A stretch of DNA of 64,000 nucleotides, taken from Microbacterium sp. SL75 (GTDB lineage Bacteria > Actinomycetota > Actinomycetes > Actinomycetales > Microbacteriaceae). The notes below the pieces were generated by a model, which was not told the origin of the DNA, ran no database searches, and saw nothing but the letters and a program-made list of their open reading frames with translations. The DNA lies in assembly GCF_026625865.1 (NCBI RefSeq), contig NZ_CP113067.1:2914001-2978000 (forward strand), read 5' to 3'. The stretch's first letter is position 1; every line of letters starts with the position of its first letter. The translations under genes were made by a program, and so were the position numbers. Shown one piece after another: positions 57,596 to 64,000 of the stretch.

Positions 57596-57629
57596 CGAAG
57601 GGGGCGATGCCGAAGCACCGCCCCCTTCG
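57596..57629 (-). terminator. dps terminator
   Basis: Perfect 11-bp arms cgaagggggcg and cgcccccttcg directly after the dps stop. Confidence 0.85.
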
Positions 57630-57639
57630 CAGAGACGTC

Positions 57640-58125
57640 TTACGCGGCGAGGTGCGCGAAGAGGAACCAGCGGTCCTTGTCGAGACCGCGCTTGATCTCG
57701 ATCGCGACGTCCTGGCTCGACATGTCGATCTCGTCGAGACCCTCGATGGCGGTCTCGATGTCGACGAGCACGGCGTCGATGTCGGCGATCACCGCGCGGA
57801 TGACGACGTCGGACTGCGCGAAGCCGGCGGGAACCTCGGTGGCCTTGGCCTTGGCGGCGACCGTCGACAGACGCGAATCGATGGGAAGCCCCAGGGCGAC
57901 GATGCGCTCGGCAGCCAGGTCGGCCCAGTCCTGCGCGTGGGCGACCACCGAGTCGAGCAGCTCGTGCACGCCGATGAAGTTGGAGCCGCGGACGTGCCAG
58001 TGGGCCTGCTTGCCGTTGACGACGAGGGCCTCGAGGCCGATCACGACGGGGGAGAGGAACTGGGCGGTGCCGGCGGCCATCGTGGGGTCGACGGTGGTGG
58101 CGGCGGGGGTCTGAACGGTGCTCAT
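57640..58125 (-). CDS. dps: Dps family DNA-binding ferritin-like protein
   Basis: Dps (161 aa) forms a 12-mer that stores iron and protects DNA. The ferroxidase site residues are in NGKQAHWHVRGSNFIGVHELLDSVVAHAQDWADLAAERIVALG (His, Asp and Glu of the inter-subunit site). The N-terminal tail (STVQTPAATTVDPTM) is short with no Lys-rich arm, so DNA binding may be weak. An AAGGAGC site lies 7 nt before ATG 58125, and a DtxR/IdeR-like box lies about 105 nt upstream. Confidence 0.92.
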   Translation of the reverse strand: MSTVQTPAATTVDPTMAAGTAQFLSPVVIGLEALVVNGKQAHWHVRGSNFIGVHELLDSVVAHAQDWADLAAERIVALGLPIDSRLSTVAAKAKATEVPAGFAQSDVVIRAVIADIDAVLVDIETAIEGLDEIDMSSQDVAIEIKRGLDKDRWFLFAHLAA

Positions 58126-58227
58126 TTTTTTTGCTCCTTAGGCGACGTTCGAAGTCTCGATGGATGCAACGCTACTCACGTGAGAGCATTCCGCAAGCAA
58201 GATGAGGCTCGGCTAAATACCTGGTGA

Positions 58228-58246
58228 ATAGGCAAACCTCACCTAG
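58228..58246 (-). promoter_or_regulatory. DtxR/IdeR-type iron box upstream of dps
   Basis: On the minus strand CTAGGTGAGGTTTGCCTAT matches 13 of 19 positions of the consensus TTAGGTTAGGCTAACCTAA. It lies about 105 nt before dps, near the expected promoter. A weaker second copy (AGGCTCGGCTAAATACCT) lies immediately next to it on the plus strand (58206-58222). Iron-dependent repression of dps by a DtxR-family regulator is the simplest reading. Confidence 0.6.
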
Positions 58247-58394
58247 CCTCGACACCCCCGTGAGGAGCGCCGGGCACAGGGCCGAAACTCATCAGGACGC
58301 GTCCGCACCGGCGGCTGCGAGTGTGGAGCGTGCCCGAACGGCCATCTTTCCGACGTCCGGAACGGCAGCCACCACCGCCGAACCCCAGACGCGT

Positions 58395-58400
58395 TAGCCT
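58395..58400 (+). promoter_or_regulatory. -10 box TAGCCT, leaderless
   Basis: TAGCCT lies 6 nt before the ATG of the gamma carbonic anhydrase gene. Confidence 0.45.
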
Positions 58401-58406
58401 CGGCCC

Positions 58407-58976
58407 ATGCCGATCGCCCCCGATGCCGCTGTCCTGGCCCTTCCCGACGCTGCTCCGAGCCTTCACGACACGGCTTTCGTGGCATCCGGTGCGCGCATCA
58501 TCGGGGCCGTGACTCTGCAGGAGGGGGCAAGCGTCTGGTACAACGCCGTCGTGCGCGGCGATAGCGCGTCGATCACGGTCGGGCCCCGCAGCAACCTGCA
58601 GGACAACGTGTCTGTTCATGTCGACCGCGGACGGCCGGTCACCATCGGGGCCGATGTCTCGGTGGGGCACAACGCCGTCGTGCACGGCTGCACCATCGGC
58701 GACGGCTCGCTGATCGGGATGGGCAGTGTCGTGCTGTCGGGGGCCGAGATCGGACCCGGATGCCTCGTCGCCGGGGGAGCGGTGGTGCTGGAGGGTGCCG
58801 TCATCCCCGCGGGCTCACTGGTCGCGGGCGTCCCCGGCAAGGTGCGTCGCGCCCTGACCGACGAGGAACGCGACGGCATCCTGCGCAACGCGCAGACCTA
58901 CCTCGCCCACACCGCTCGCCACGCCTCGGCGACACCGACCCCGGATGCCGACACCCCGGCGATATCGGCCGGCTGA
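58407..58976 (+). CDS. Gamma carbonic anhydrase family protein
   Basis: This 189-aa left-handed beta-helix protein has the hexapeptide repeat pattern and the three zinc histidines of gamma carbonic anhydrases: SVHVDRG, then SVGHNAVVHGC. VWYNAVVRGDSASITVGPRSNLQDN and MGSVVLSGAEIGPGCLVAGG complete the fold, and RRALTDEERDGILRNAQTYL is the C-terminal helix. Activity in such small bacterial members is often low, so carbonic anhydrase function is not certain. Confidence 0.9.
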   Translation: MPIAPDAAVLALPDAAPSLHDTAFVASGARIIGAVTLQEGASVWYNAVVRGDSASITVGPRSNLQDNVSVHVDRGRPVTIGADVSVGHNAVVHGCTIGDGSLIGMGSVVLSGAEIGPGCLVAGGAVVLEGAVIPAGSLVAGVPGKVRRALTDEERDGILRNAQTYLAHTARHASATPTPDADTPAISAG

Positions 58977-59001
58977 GCTGTCTCGCGGCGCGCGGTCGGC
59001 G

Positions 59002-59007
59002 TAGTCT
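59002..59007 (+). promoter_or_regulatory. -10 box TAGTCT, leaderless
   Basis: TAGTCT lies 6 nt before the ATG of the macro-domain-like gene. Confidence 0.5.
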
Positions 59008-59013
59008 CGCCGA

Positions 59014-59373
59014 ATGCAGATCACGTCTCTGGAACCGAACGAGATCTTCGTCTTCGGCTCGAACGCCGCAGGTGCTCACGGGGGCGGAGCAGCGCGTTTC
59101 GCCCTGGACCGCTTCGGCGCGGTGTGGGGGCAGAGTGAGGGTCTCCAAGGCCGGTCGTACGGCATCGACACGATGTCGGGGCTCGGCGTTCTGGAAGAGC
59201 AGGCCCGGCGCTTCTTGGCGTTCGCGCGGACGCATTCCGAACTGCGGTTCCTCGTGACCGAGGTCGGATGCGGGATTGCCGGCTATCGTCCGCAACAGGT
59301 GGCGGCCTTCTTCGCGGGTGCGGGCGCGAACGTCGTGCTGCCGGAATCGTTTCAGGCTGCGCTGAGGGCGTGA
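59014..59373 (+). CDS. Macro-domain-like protein (A1S_2505-type)
   Basis: The 119-aa protein has EIFVFGSNAAGAHGGGAARFALDRFGA and GLQGRSYGIDTMSGLGVLEEQARRF, then RFLVTEVGCGIAGYRPQQVAAFF. The F-G-S-N-x-x-G-x-H-G-x-G-A-A segment and the G-C-G-I-A-G loop look like an ADP-ribose-binding macro domain of the short phage-associated type. It lies just outside the left repeat of the integrative element, on the conserved side. It may remove or read ADP-ribose marks; this is inference. Confidence 0.65.
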   Translation: MQITSLEPNEIFVFGSNAAGAHGGGAARFALDRFGAVWGQSEGLQGRSYGIDTMSGLGVLEEQARRFLAFARTHSELRFLVTEVGCGIAGYRPQQVAAFFAGAGANVVLPESFQAALRA

Positions 59374-59410
59374 GGAGAAAATCGCAACGACGAATCTCTC
59401 GCTCGCGGAA

Positions 59411-59461
59411 TGTGGAGGGGCTGACGAGAATCGAACTCGCATCATCTGTTTGGAAGACAGA
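59411..59461 (-). repeat. attL: 3' half of tRNA-Gly (51 bp)
   Basis: Identical to 62315-62365, it covers the anticodon to the CCA end of tRNA-Gly(TCC). It marks where the element joined the old tRNA end and is not a functional tRNA. Confidence 0.9.
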
Positions 59462-59553
59462 TGAAAGACCCTTTTGGCTGCGACTAGACCCGCGTCGTTT
59501 CAGGAAACAAGGCGGTTCCCTCGCGTCATAAGGCACCCGTCTGAGAGCAAAGA

Positions 59554-59571
59554 TTGTCCACGGATTGTCCA
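59554..59571 (+). repeat. Direct repeats TTGTCCA near attL
   Basis: TTGTCCA occurs at 59554-59560 and 59565-59571, both in the context GATTGTCCA[CT]G. A third TTGTCCA lies at 62239-62245 near attR. They could be arm-type binding sites of the integrase. Confidence 0.4.
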
Positions 59572-59638
59572 TGCCGAGACACGCGGACTATCTATCGGCC
59601 ATGATGGACCAGTACGAGTTTCCGAGATGGGGGCAGCG

Positions 59639-59842
59639 ATGTCGCGGTGGGTGGATCAGATGTTCGACGCGCAGGCAGTTCTTGCGGGCGGAGTCGTCCG
59701 TCGGAGCGTGCACGATGTGCGGCGCTTTGGCGCGATGGACGAGATCGTCGAGAGAGCACAGGAAAATGGGTGGCACGTCGTCGAAACGGGAGACCAGATA
59801 GTGGTGCTCTGTCACGCAGGAGCGCTCGCTATCCACTGCTGA
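59639..59842 (+). CDS. Small element-encoded protein
   Basis: A 67-aa protein MSRWVDQMFDAQAVLAGGVV..., then SVHDVRRFGAMDEIVERAQENGWHVVETGDQIVVLCHAGALAIHC. The C-terminal beta hairpin with Cys and His (VVLCHAGALAIHC) is the most striking part. Similar small proteins occur beside actinobacterial integrative elements, but no function is known. The ATG at 59639 is preferred over 59627. It could be a regulator or an antitoxin for the HEPN protein 40 nt downstream, which is speculation. Confidence 0.6.
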   Translation: MSRWVDQMFDAQAVLAGGVVRRSVHDVRRFGAMDEIVERAQENGWHVVETGDQIVVLCHAGALAIHC

Positions 59843-59870
59843 TAAGTATCAGCGATCAGGTGCGCCTGGC

Positions 59871-59876
59871 TATTAT
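59871..59876 (+). promoter_or_regulatory. -10 box TATTAT for the HEPN gene, leaderless
   Basis: TATTAT, close to consensus, lies 6 nt before the ATG at 59883. The HEPN gene therefore has its own strong -10 and probably no 5' UTR. Confidence 0.6.
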
Positions 59877-59882
59877 GCGTGT

Positions 59883-60695
59883 ATGGCTCTTGAACCCAGT
59901 GAATCTGTAGCAGTCTTCGAGAGCGCCCTGCGTAGCGCCATACGCGAGGTTTTGCCCGTGTGGCAGACAAAGCTCACGGCTGAGGCTGTTGAGAAGCTAA
60001 AAGAGAAGCAGTCAATTGACAACAAAAAGCGAGACGGTGCAGTCGCCAGCTCCGATCTTCTCGACTACACAGAGACGACGCAGCTAACTCGTCTGGTGGA
60101 GTCGAATTGGGATAGCTTCAAGCCCTTGTTTCAGGACCTGGCGCGACTCAAAGTGATGTTCGAGCTGGTGAATGACTATCGAAACCCGGCACAACACAAC
60201 CGCGTGGTCCTGCCGTTCGAGCGCGATCTTCTGTCAGGGGGCGCGCAGCAGGTACAGAATCAGGTAGCTATCTTCAGGGGTACCTCGGGGAGCAAGACTA
60301 GGTACTACCCGCGAATCGAGTCCGCGACGGATCATCTAGGACGTGCTTCGGTTGTGCCCGCGGACATCTATAGCCAACCCGCCCGTCCGCGCCTCGATGT
60401 TGGAGATTGGGTGGAGGTGCAGGCTAGCGCCGTCGCGGCCCGCGGGTTCGACTTGGAATGGTGGATCTTCGCTGGCGACCTGTTGCCTGGGTTCGAGATG
60501 ATGACGCGCCCTAATCGCGGCCCAGATGCCATCGGGTCTGAGGTGGTGCTGCGATATCGAATGACCGCGGCTGATGTGAGCGAGCAGCGGACGGTTCACG
60601 TGCGCATGGCCAGCACGTCGAAGTTCCATCGGACCGATTGGTACGACGGTCACGCCTACTTCCACTTCGCCGTGAACCCACCCGAGGGTGAATAG
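59883..60695 (+). CDS. Swt1-type HEPN domain protein (candidate defence/toxin effector)
   Basis: The 270-aa protein has an N-terminal helical HEPN domain of the Swt1 kind: SDLLDYTETTQLTRLVESNWDSFKPLF (about 57-83) and FELVNDYRNPAQHNR (about 93-107). R100 and H105 form the RX4H active-site motif of HEPN ribonucleases. Residues about 160-268 form a beta-rich C-terminal domain (LDVGDWVEVQASAVA, DLEWWIFAGDLLPG, TVHVRMASTSKFHRTDWYDGHAYFHF) of unknown type. It is the only intact sizeable gene of the element. HEPN proteins commonly cleave RNA in toxin-antitoxin and phage-defence systems; here no partner is obvious apart from the 67-aa protein. Confidence 0.75.
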   Translation: MALEPSESVAVFESALRSAIREVLPVWQTKLTAEAVEKLKEKQSIDNKKRDGAVASSDLLDYTETTQLTRLVESNWDSFKPLFQDLARLKVMFELVNDYRNPAQHNRVVLPFERDLLSGGAQQVQNQVAIFRGTSGSKTRYYPRIESATDHLGRASVVPADIYSQPARPRLDVGDWVEVQASAVAARGFDLEWWIFAGDLLPGFEMMTRPNRGPDAIGSEVVLRYRMTAADVSEQRTVHVRMASTSKFHRTDWYDGHAYFHFAVNPPEGE

Positions 60696-60710
60696 CTAGC
60701 GCCCCGTCAG

Positions 60711-61085
60711 TGGCCTCTCCCGGGTTGAGCTGGCGATTACACGATGCCAGCTCGGCCAGCTCGGCCAGCTCGACAACGAGACCCACATCGCCCCTCAGGC
60801 CCTCGATGGCCTCCTGGGTGATCCTGTCCAGCTCGCCCTGCGTGAAGCTCGCGCCCTTCCGGATGGGCTGCCGGTTGGCCGTGGAGCGGCACGTGTCGCA
60901 CCGGCAGCCGGAGCGGTAGGCCAACGCCACCGGCGTGCCCGGGAGAGGGCACAGGATGGCGGTGCTGGTCTTGCGCTTCTGGACGCGGTCACCCCGGCGG
61001 CGCCGCTGACGCTCGCTCTTCGCGGTGTTTTCGGCTGTGCACGTATCGGCACCGGCATCCGCGGCGCTCGTACGCCGTGCGCCAT
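60711..61085 (-). pseudogene. Frameshifted Cys-rich remnant (GCRCDTC motifs)
   Basis: Reading with two single-base corrections (near 61073 and 61048-61049), the minus strand gives MAHGYERRGCRCDTCTAEN and, further on, PVALAYRSGCRCDTCRSTANR followed by ASFTQGELDRITQEAIEGLRGDVG. The H-G-Y-x-x-G-C-R-C-D-x-C motif occurs in small actinophage and element proteins. Two copies in tandem suggest a duplicated or fused domain. The 3' end is unclear, because the frame stays open into the HEPN gene. A 9-bp tandem repeat (60747-60773) encodes AELAELAEL here. Confidence 0.45.
60747..60773 (-). repeat. Three 9-bp tandem repeats (ccagctcgg)
   Basis: ccagctcgg is repeated three times with one mismatch in the last copy. 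It lies inside the frameshifted remnant. Confidence 0.8.
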
Positions 61086-61113
61086 CCCACGCCCCGCACG
61101 GGGCACTAGACGC

Positions 61114-62006
61114 TCACGCCTTCTTCCGCTTCTTGCCTTGCTGAAGTTTGGACACCAGAGCGTCCACCTTCTCCACGGCGTCGACGTGCATGCGCTCGTT
61201 GGAGTGGAGGTAGCGCCTGGTACTCGTAGCCGAGGCATGTCCGGCGCGCTCCTGAACAACTCGCTCTGAGGCGCCATCCTCGGCCACGAGGCTGAGACCG
61301 ATATGCCGGATGTCGTGCGCGTGGAAGTTCTCCAGCCCGGCAGCGATGACGGCATTGTTCCAGGTGTCTTGCAGTGACCTGCGTGGCATGTGTGCCCCAC
61401 GCTCGCCGGGAACACAGGAGTGGCTCCGAAGCCGCGGGGGAGTGCCTGGAGGGCGTCCGCGCGCCGCTGGAGCAATCTGATGCGCTTGTGCTGGCCAGTT
61501 TTTGTGTCCGCGGTGATTCCCAGCCCCAGGCGCTGCTTCGTTACCGTGAGCATGCCGTCACGCGACACGTCCGACCAGTCCAGCGGGATCAGCTCGCCGA
61601 GTCGAAGATGACCGGCGAACATCACCTCGATCGCTGGTCGGTAGAAGGGGGCCACGTGAGCCAGCACGGCGTCGGAATCCTCGACGCCCCACGTCGGCCG
61701 CTTCTTCGACACGTCCCTGCCGGGGTCTTTCACCTTGCACGGTGACGCGGAGAGCATGCCCCAGTCCACGGCCTGCTCCAGCGCGCCCCTCAGGGCGTAG
61801 TAGCTGTTGCGGCGCTGCACGGGGTGGGTCGAGTGCTTCGCCCACCAGTTGTCCACACTGCGGCGCGTGATGGGGTTGAGCTTCTTGGTCCCGAAGGTGG
61901 GGCTGAGCATCGTCTTGTTGATGCTTACGAGATTTTTGTACGTGCTCGGCTTGACCTCCATCTCCCGGATGGCCAGCCAGTCCGAAAAGAAGCCGTCGAA
62001 GGTCAC
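61114..62006 (-). pseudogene. Tyrosine integrase, frameshifted
   Basis: The core-binding domain (MTFDGFFSDWLAIREMEVKPSTYKNL) and the first catalytic Arg region (FAGHLRLGELIPLDWSDV) are read from GTG 62006. The rest is in another frame: MPRRSLQDTWNNAVIAAG, HAHDIRHIGLSL (H-x-x-R), ERAGHASATSTRRYLH (His and the nucleophile Tyr). A missing G in the run at 61395-61398 (CCCC on the plus strand) explains the break. The reconstructed protein would have every catalytic residue. It may be inactive, or the base may be a sequencing error. Confidence 0.85.
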
Positions 62007-62182
62007 TGACCCTCGCCCTTCTCAACCTCGGTGAGGATGCGTCGAAGCTCTCGTTCCGCCTGAGGCCGAGTAGAGGGTCTGAAGACCTTCGAGCCACGTC
62101 CACCCTCAGGGGTCGACCACTTGAACTGATGTCCGTCCTTGTACGCGGTGACGGTGCCCGTCCCGTGGGAGCGTTTGGCCAT
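62003..62182 (-). CDS. N-terminal arm-binding (AP2-like) fragment of the integrase
   Basis: This 59-aa product starts MAKRSHGTGTVTAYKDGHQFKWST and contains SKVFRPSTRPQAERELRRILTEVEK. It looks like the amino-terminal DNA-binding domain that tyrosine integrases carry before the core-binding domain. Its stop overlaps the next start (GTGA), so it is either a genuinely split two-gene integrase or one more frameshift. ATG 62182 is preferred over GTG/ATG starts further upstream. Confidence 0.7.
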   Translation of the reverse strand: MAKRSHGTGTVTAYKDGHQFKWSTPEGGRGSKVFRPSTRPQAERELRRILTEVEKGEGQ

Positions 62183-62238
62183 GTTCGTGCTTCCGGTCAT
62201 ATCTTCTGTACGCCGGAGAGCGGGTGCTATTCAAGACT

Positions 62239-62245
62239 TTGTCCA
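62239..62245 (+). repeat. TTGTCCA near attR
   Basis: A third copy of the heptamer seen near attL, 70 bp inside the right core repeat. Confidence 0.35.
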
Positions 62246-62314
62246 TGGAGGGTCAGAGGCTCCAGCGGAGGGAGCTGAATTAGCTACGGAAACGGTGCTT
62301 GACCAGGCACTTAC

Positions 62315-62365
62315 TGTGGAGGGGCTGACGAGAATCGAACTCGCATCATCTGTTTGGAAGACAGA
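62315..62365 (-). repeat. attR: matching 51-bp repeat inside tRNA-Gly
   Basis: Identical to 59411-59461, this is the 3' part of the intact tRNA-Gly gene together with its CCA end. Confidence 0.9.
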
Positions 62366-62390
62366 GGCTTTACCACTAAGCTACAGCCCC
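62317..62390 (-). tRNA. tRNA-Gly (TCC)
   Basis: The minus strand reads GGGGCTGTAGCTTAGTGGT, an anticodon loop CTTCCAA (TCC, reading GGA), GAGTTCGATTC in the T arm and CAGCCCC in the acceptor stem. CCA is encoded (62319-62317). Its 3' end is the integration site of the element. Confidence 0.95.
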
Positions 62391-62538
62391 GGATTTTCGC
62401 GGATCTTTCGACGAACCGCGAAGTCGGACGACACCAACTCTACGACACGTCGACGCTCCTCGCGAACGCGCGACGAGACATCCAGGCGTCCTGGATGGCA
62501 AGGGGGCCGGTGAAATCGGCGGAGCCAGGGCTATCGAC

Positions 62539-62544
62539 TAGACT
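62539..62544 (+). promoter_or_regulatory. -10 box TAGACT for tRNA-Pro
   Basis: TAGACT lies 39 nt before tRNA-Pro in a gap with no gene. Confidence 0.4.
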
Positions 62545-62583
62545 TTCAGCGGTCGTTTCGTCGGCGCGTGCCGCGCGCCGCCC

Positions 62584-62657
62584 CGGGGCGTAGCTCAGCT
62601 TGGTAGAGCGCCCGCTTTGGGAGCGGGAGGCCGCAGGTTCAAATCCTGTCGCCCCGA
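62584..62657 (+). tRNA. tRNA-Pro (TGG)
   Basis: CGGGGCGTAGCTCAGCTTGG, anticodon loop with TGG (CGCTTTGGGAGCG), GGTTCAAATCC in the T arm and a CGCCCCG acceptor strand followed by A. No CCA is encoded. Confidence 0.95.
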
Positions 62658-62728
62658 CGTCACGGCCCCACAGACCACAGGCCTAGCCGGCCCCCGCGTG
62701 CGCGCGGGCCACACGAGGAGAACGAACC

Positions 62729-64000
62729 GCATGGTCAACAGCACCGTCGAGAAGCTCAGCCCCACCCGGGTCAAGCTGCACATCACGGTTTCGCCTGACG
62801 AGCTCAAGCCGAGCATCGCCCACGCCTACGAGCACATCGCCCGTGACGTGCAGATCCCCGGCTTCCGCAAGGGCAAGGTCCCCGCGCCGATCATCGACCA
62901 GCGCATGGGCCGTGGTGCCGTCATCGAGCACGCCGTCAACGAGGGTCTCGACGGGTTCTACCGCGAGGCCGTCGAGGCCAACGAGCTGCGAGTGATCGGT
63001 CGTCCCAACGCCGAGATCGTGGAGCTCCCCGAGCTCAAGGACTTCTCCGGCGACCTGATCGTCGACGTCGAGGTCGACGTGCGTCCCGAGTTCGACCTTC
63101 CCGCGTACGACTCGATCACGGTGACGGTCGACGCCGCCGAGGTCGACGAGGCCGGCATCGACGCCGAGCTCGACCGCCTGCGCGCGCGCTTCGGCACGCT
63201 CATCACGGTCGACCGCCCCGCCAAGACGGGTGACTTCGTCGAGCTCGACCTCGTCGCCACGATCGACGGCAACGAGATCGACCGCGCCGAGGGCGTGTCG
63301 TACGAGATCGGCTCCGGCGAGCTGCTCGAGGGCATCGACGAGGCCATCGAGTCGCTCACGGCAGACGAGCAGACCACGTTCCGCTCGAAGCTGGTCGGTG
63401 GCGAGCACGCCGGTGAAGAGGCCGAGGTCTCGGTCACCATCACCGCCGTCAAGGAGCGCGAGCTCCCCGAGGCCGACGACGACTTCGCGCAGATGGCGTC
63501 GGAGTTCGACACCATCGCCGAGCTCCGCGAGTCGCTGAGCGAGCGCGTCTCGCAGCAGTCCGTGTTCACGCAGGGCTCCGCCGCGCGTGACAAGTTCATC
63601 GAGGCGCTCCTCGAGGCCGTCGAGATCCCCGTGCCCCCGCAGCTCATCGAGGACGAGGTGCACCAGCACCTCGAGGGCGAGAACCGCCTCGAAGACGACG
63701 AGCACCGCGCCGAGGTCACCGAGGCGAGCGAGAAGCAGTTCCGCACGCAGATGGTCCTCGACAAGATCGCCGAAGACGCCAACGTCCAGGTGTCGCAGGA
63801 CGAGCTGACGCAGTACCTCATCCAGTCGGCCGCGCAGTACAACATGGCGCCGCAGGACTTCGTCAACGCGCTGCAGCAGGGCAATCAGCTGCCCGCGCTC
63901 GTCGGTGAGGTCGCCCGCAACAAGGCCCTCGCGATCGCGCTCGGCAAGGTTTCGGTCGTCGACACCAACGGCAAGCCCGTCGACCTGACCGGCTTCGTCG
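62729..64000 (+). CDS. tig: Trigger factor, N-terminal and middle part
   Basis: The ribosome-associated peptidyl-prolyl isomerase and chaperone (424 codons visible, cut off by the window edge). [13 protein letters not shown], then [21 protein letters not shown] is the ribosome-binding signature (GFRKGKVP). The FKBP-like PPIase domain ([35 protein letters not shown]) and the C-terminal helical arms ([22 protein letters not shown]) follow. An ACGAGGAGAA ribosome site precedes the ATG. The clpP genes normally follow it. Confidence 0.97.

Larger units (their letters stand above)
59411..62365. mobile_element. tRNA-Gly-integrated genetic element (about 2.9 kb)
   Basis: A 51-bp direct repeat flanks the region: 59411-59461 copies the 3' half of tRNA-Gly, and 62315-62365 is the same stretch inside the intact gene. 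The integrase gene lies next to the intact tRNA, the usual layout for tyrosine-integrase elements. Inside are a 67-aa protein, a Swt1-type HEPN protein, a frameshifted Cys-rich remnant and a broken integrase. Base composition and codon use (TCA, CTA, AAA, ATT) differ from the surroundings. The integrase frameshifts suggest the element can no longer excise itself. Confidence 0.9.

Noticed and set aside
59411-59461. A second tRNA-Gly gene
   Set aside because: It lacks the 5' half, so it cannot fold into a tRNA; it is the left att repeat.

Overview
The window is a high-GC actinobacterial chromosome segment. Gene order, GatCAB, GlgE glycogen chemistry, the DUF2017-clpS-metallopeptidase cluster and very GC-rich codon use point to Microbacteriaceae, most likely Microbacterium or a close relative. 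This is inferred from gene content and protein style; no database search was run.

Left part (1-15 kb): the 3' end of a comM-type gene overlaps dprA, then xerC, a DUF3060-type lipoprotein and an M23 peptidase. The conserved translation and cell-envelope run follows: rpsB-tsf-(terminator)-pyrH-frr-cdsA-DivIVA-like protein. After it come a secreted lytic transglycosylase, a small Zn-motif protein, an alpha/beta hydrolase, an AI-2E-type permease, a large membrane-anchored protein and a thioredoxin-TPR protein. 15-21.5 kb holds glgB, glgE and glgX on the minus strand. 21.5-33.5 kb carries a cysteine desulfurase-mnmA pair (tRNA 2-thiolation), ligA, a lipoprotein, a frameshifted acyl-CoA ligase gene, gatCAB and dinB. 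33.6-49.7 kb is mixed housekeeping: clpS cluster, tRNA-His, orn, tRNA-Arg, a MocR/YczE divergent pair, an SSB-like protein, ettA, two thioesterases, a truncated haemoglobin with an MscS channel, and an ABC exporter. It includes a yybP-ykoY-type manganese riboswitch in front of a protein of unknown function. 49.8-59.4 kb has pepN, coproporphyrin ferrochelatase, rpiB, an Fpg/Nei glycosylase, a PaiB-like protein, an amidohydrolase, dps behind a DtxR/IdeR-like iron box, a gamma carbonic anhydrase and a macro-domain-like protein.

The accessory part is 59,411-62,365. It is a 2.9 kb integrative element inserted at the 3' end of tRNA-Gly(TCC) and bounded by 51-bp direct repeats. It carries an interrupted tyrosine integrase next to the tRNA, a frameshifted remnant with GCRCDTC motifs, a 67-aa protein, and a 270-aa protein with an Swt1-type HEPN domain (RX4H motif) that is the best candidate for an undescribed conflict or defence effector. 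tRNA-Pro and the start of tig follow.

Two genome-wide habits are visible. Many genes have a TANNNT -10 box only 6-7 nt upstream of the start codon, which implies leaderless transcripts. The heptamer GGATGCC/GGCATCC is strongly over-represented and forms the arms of several intergenic hairpins.
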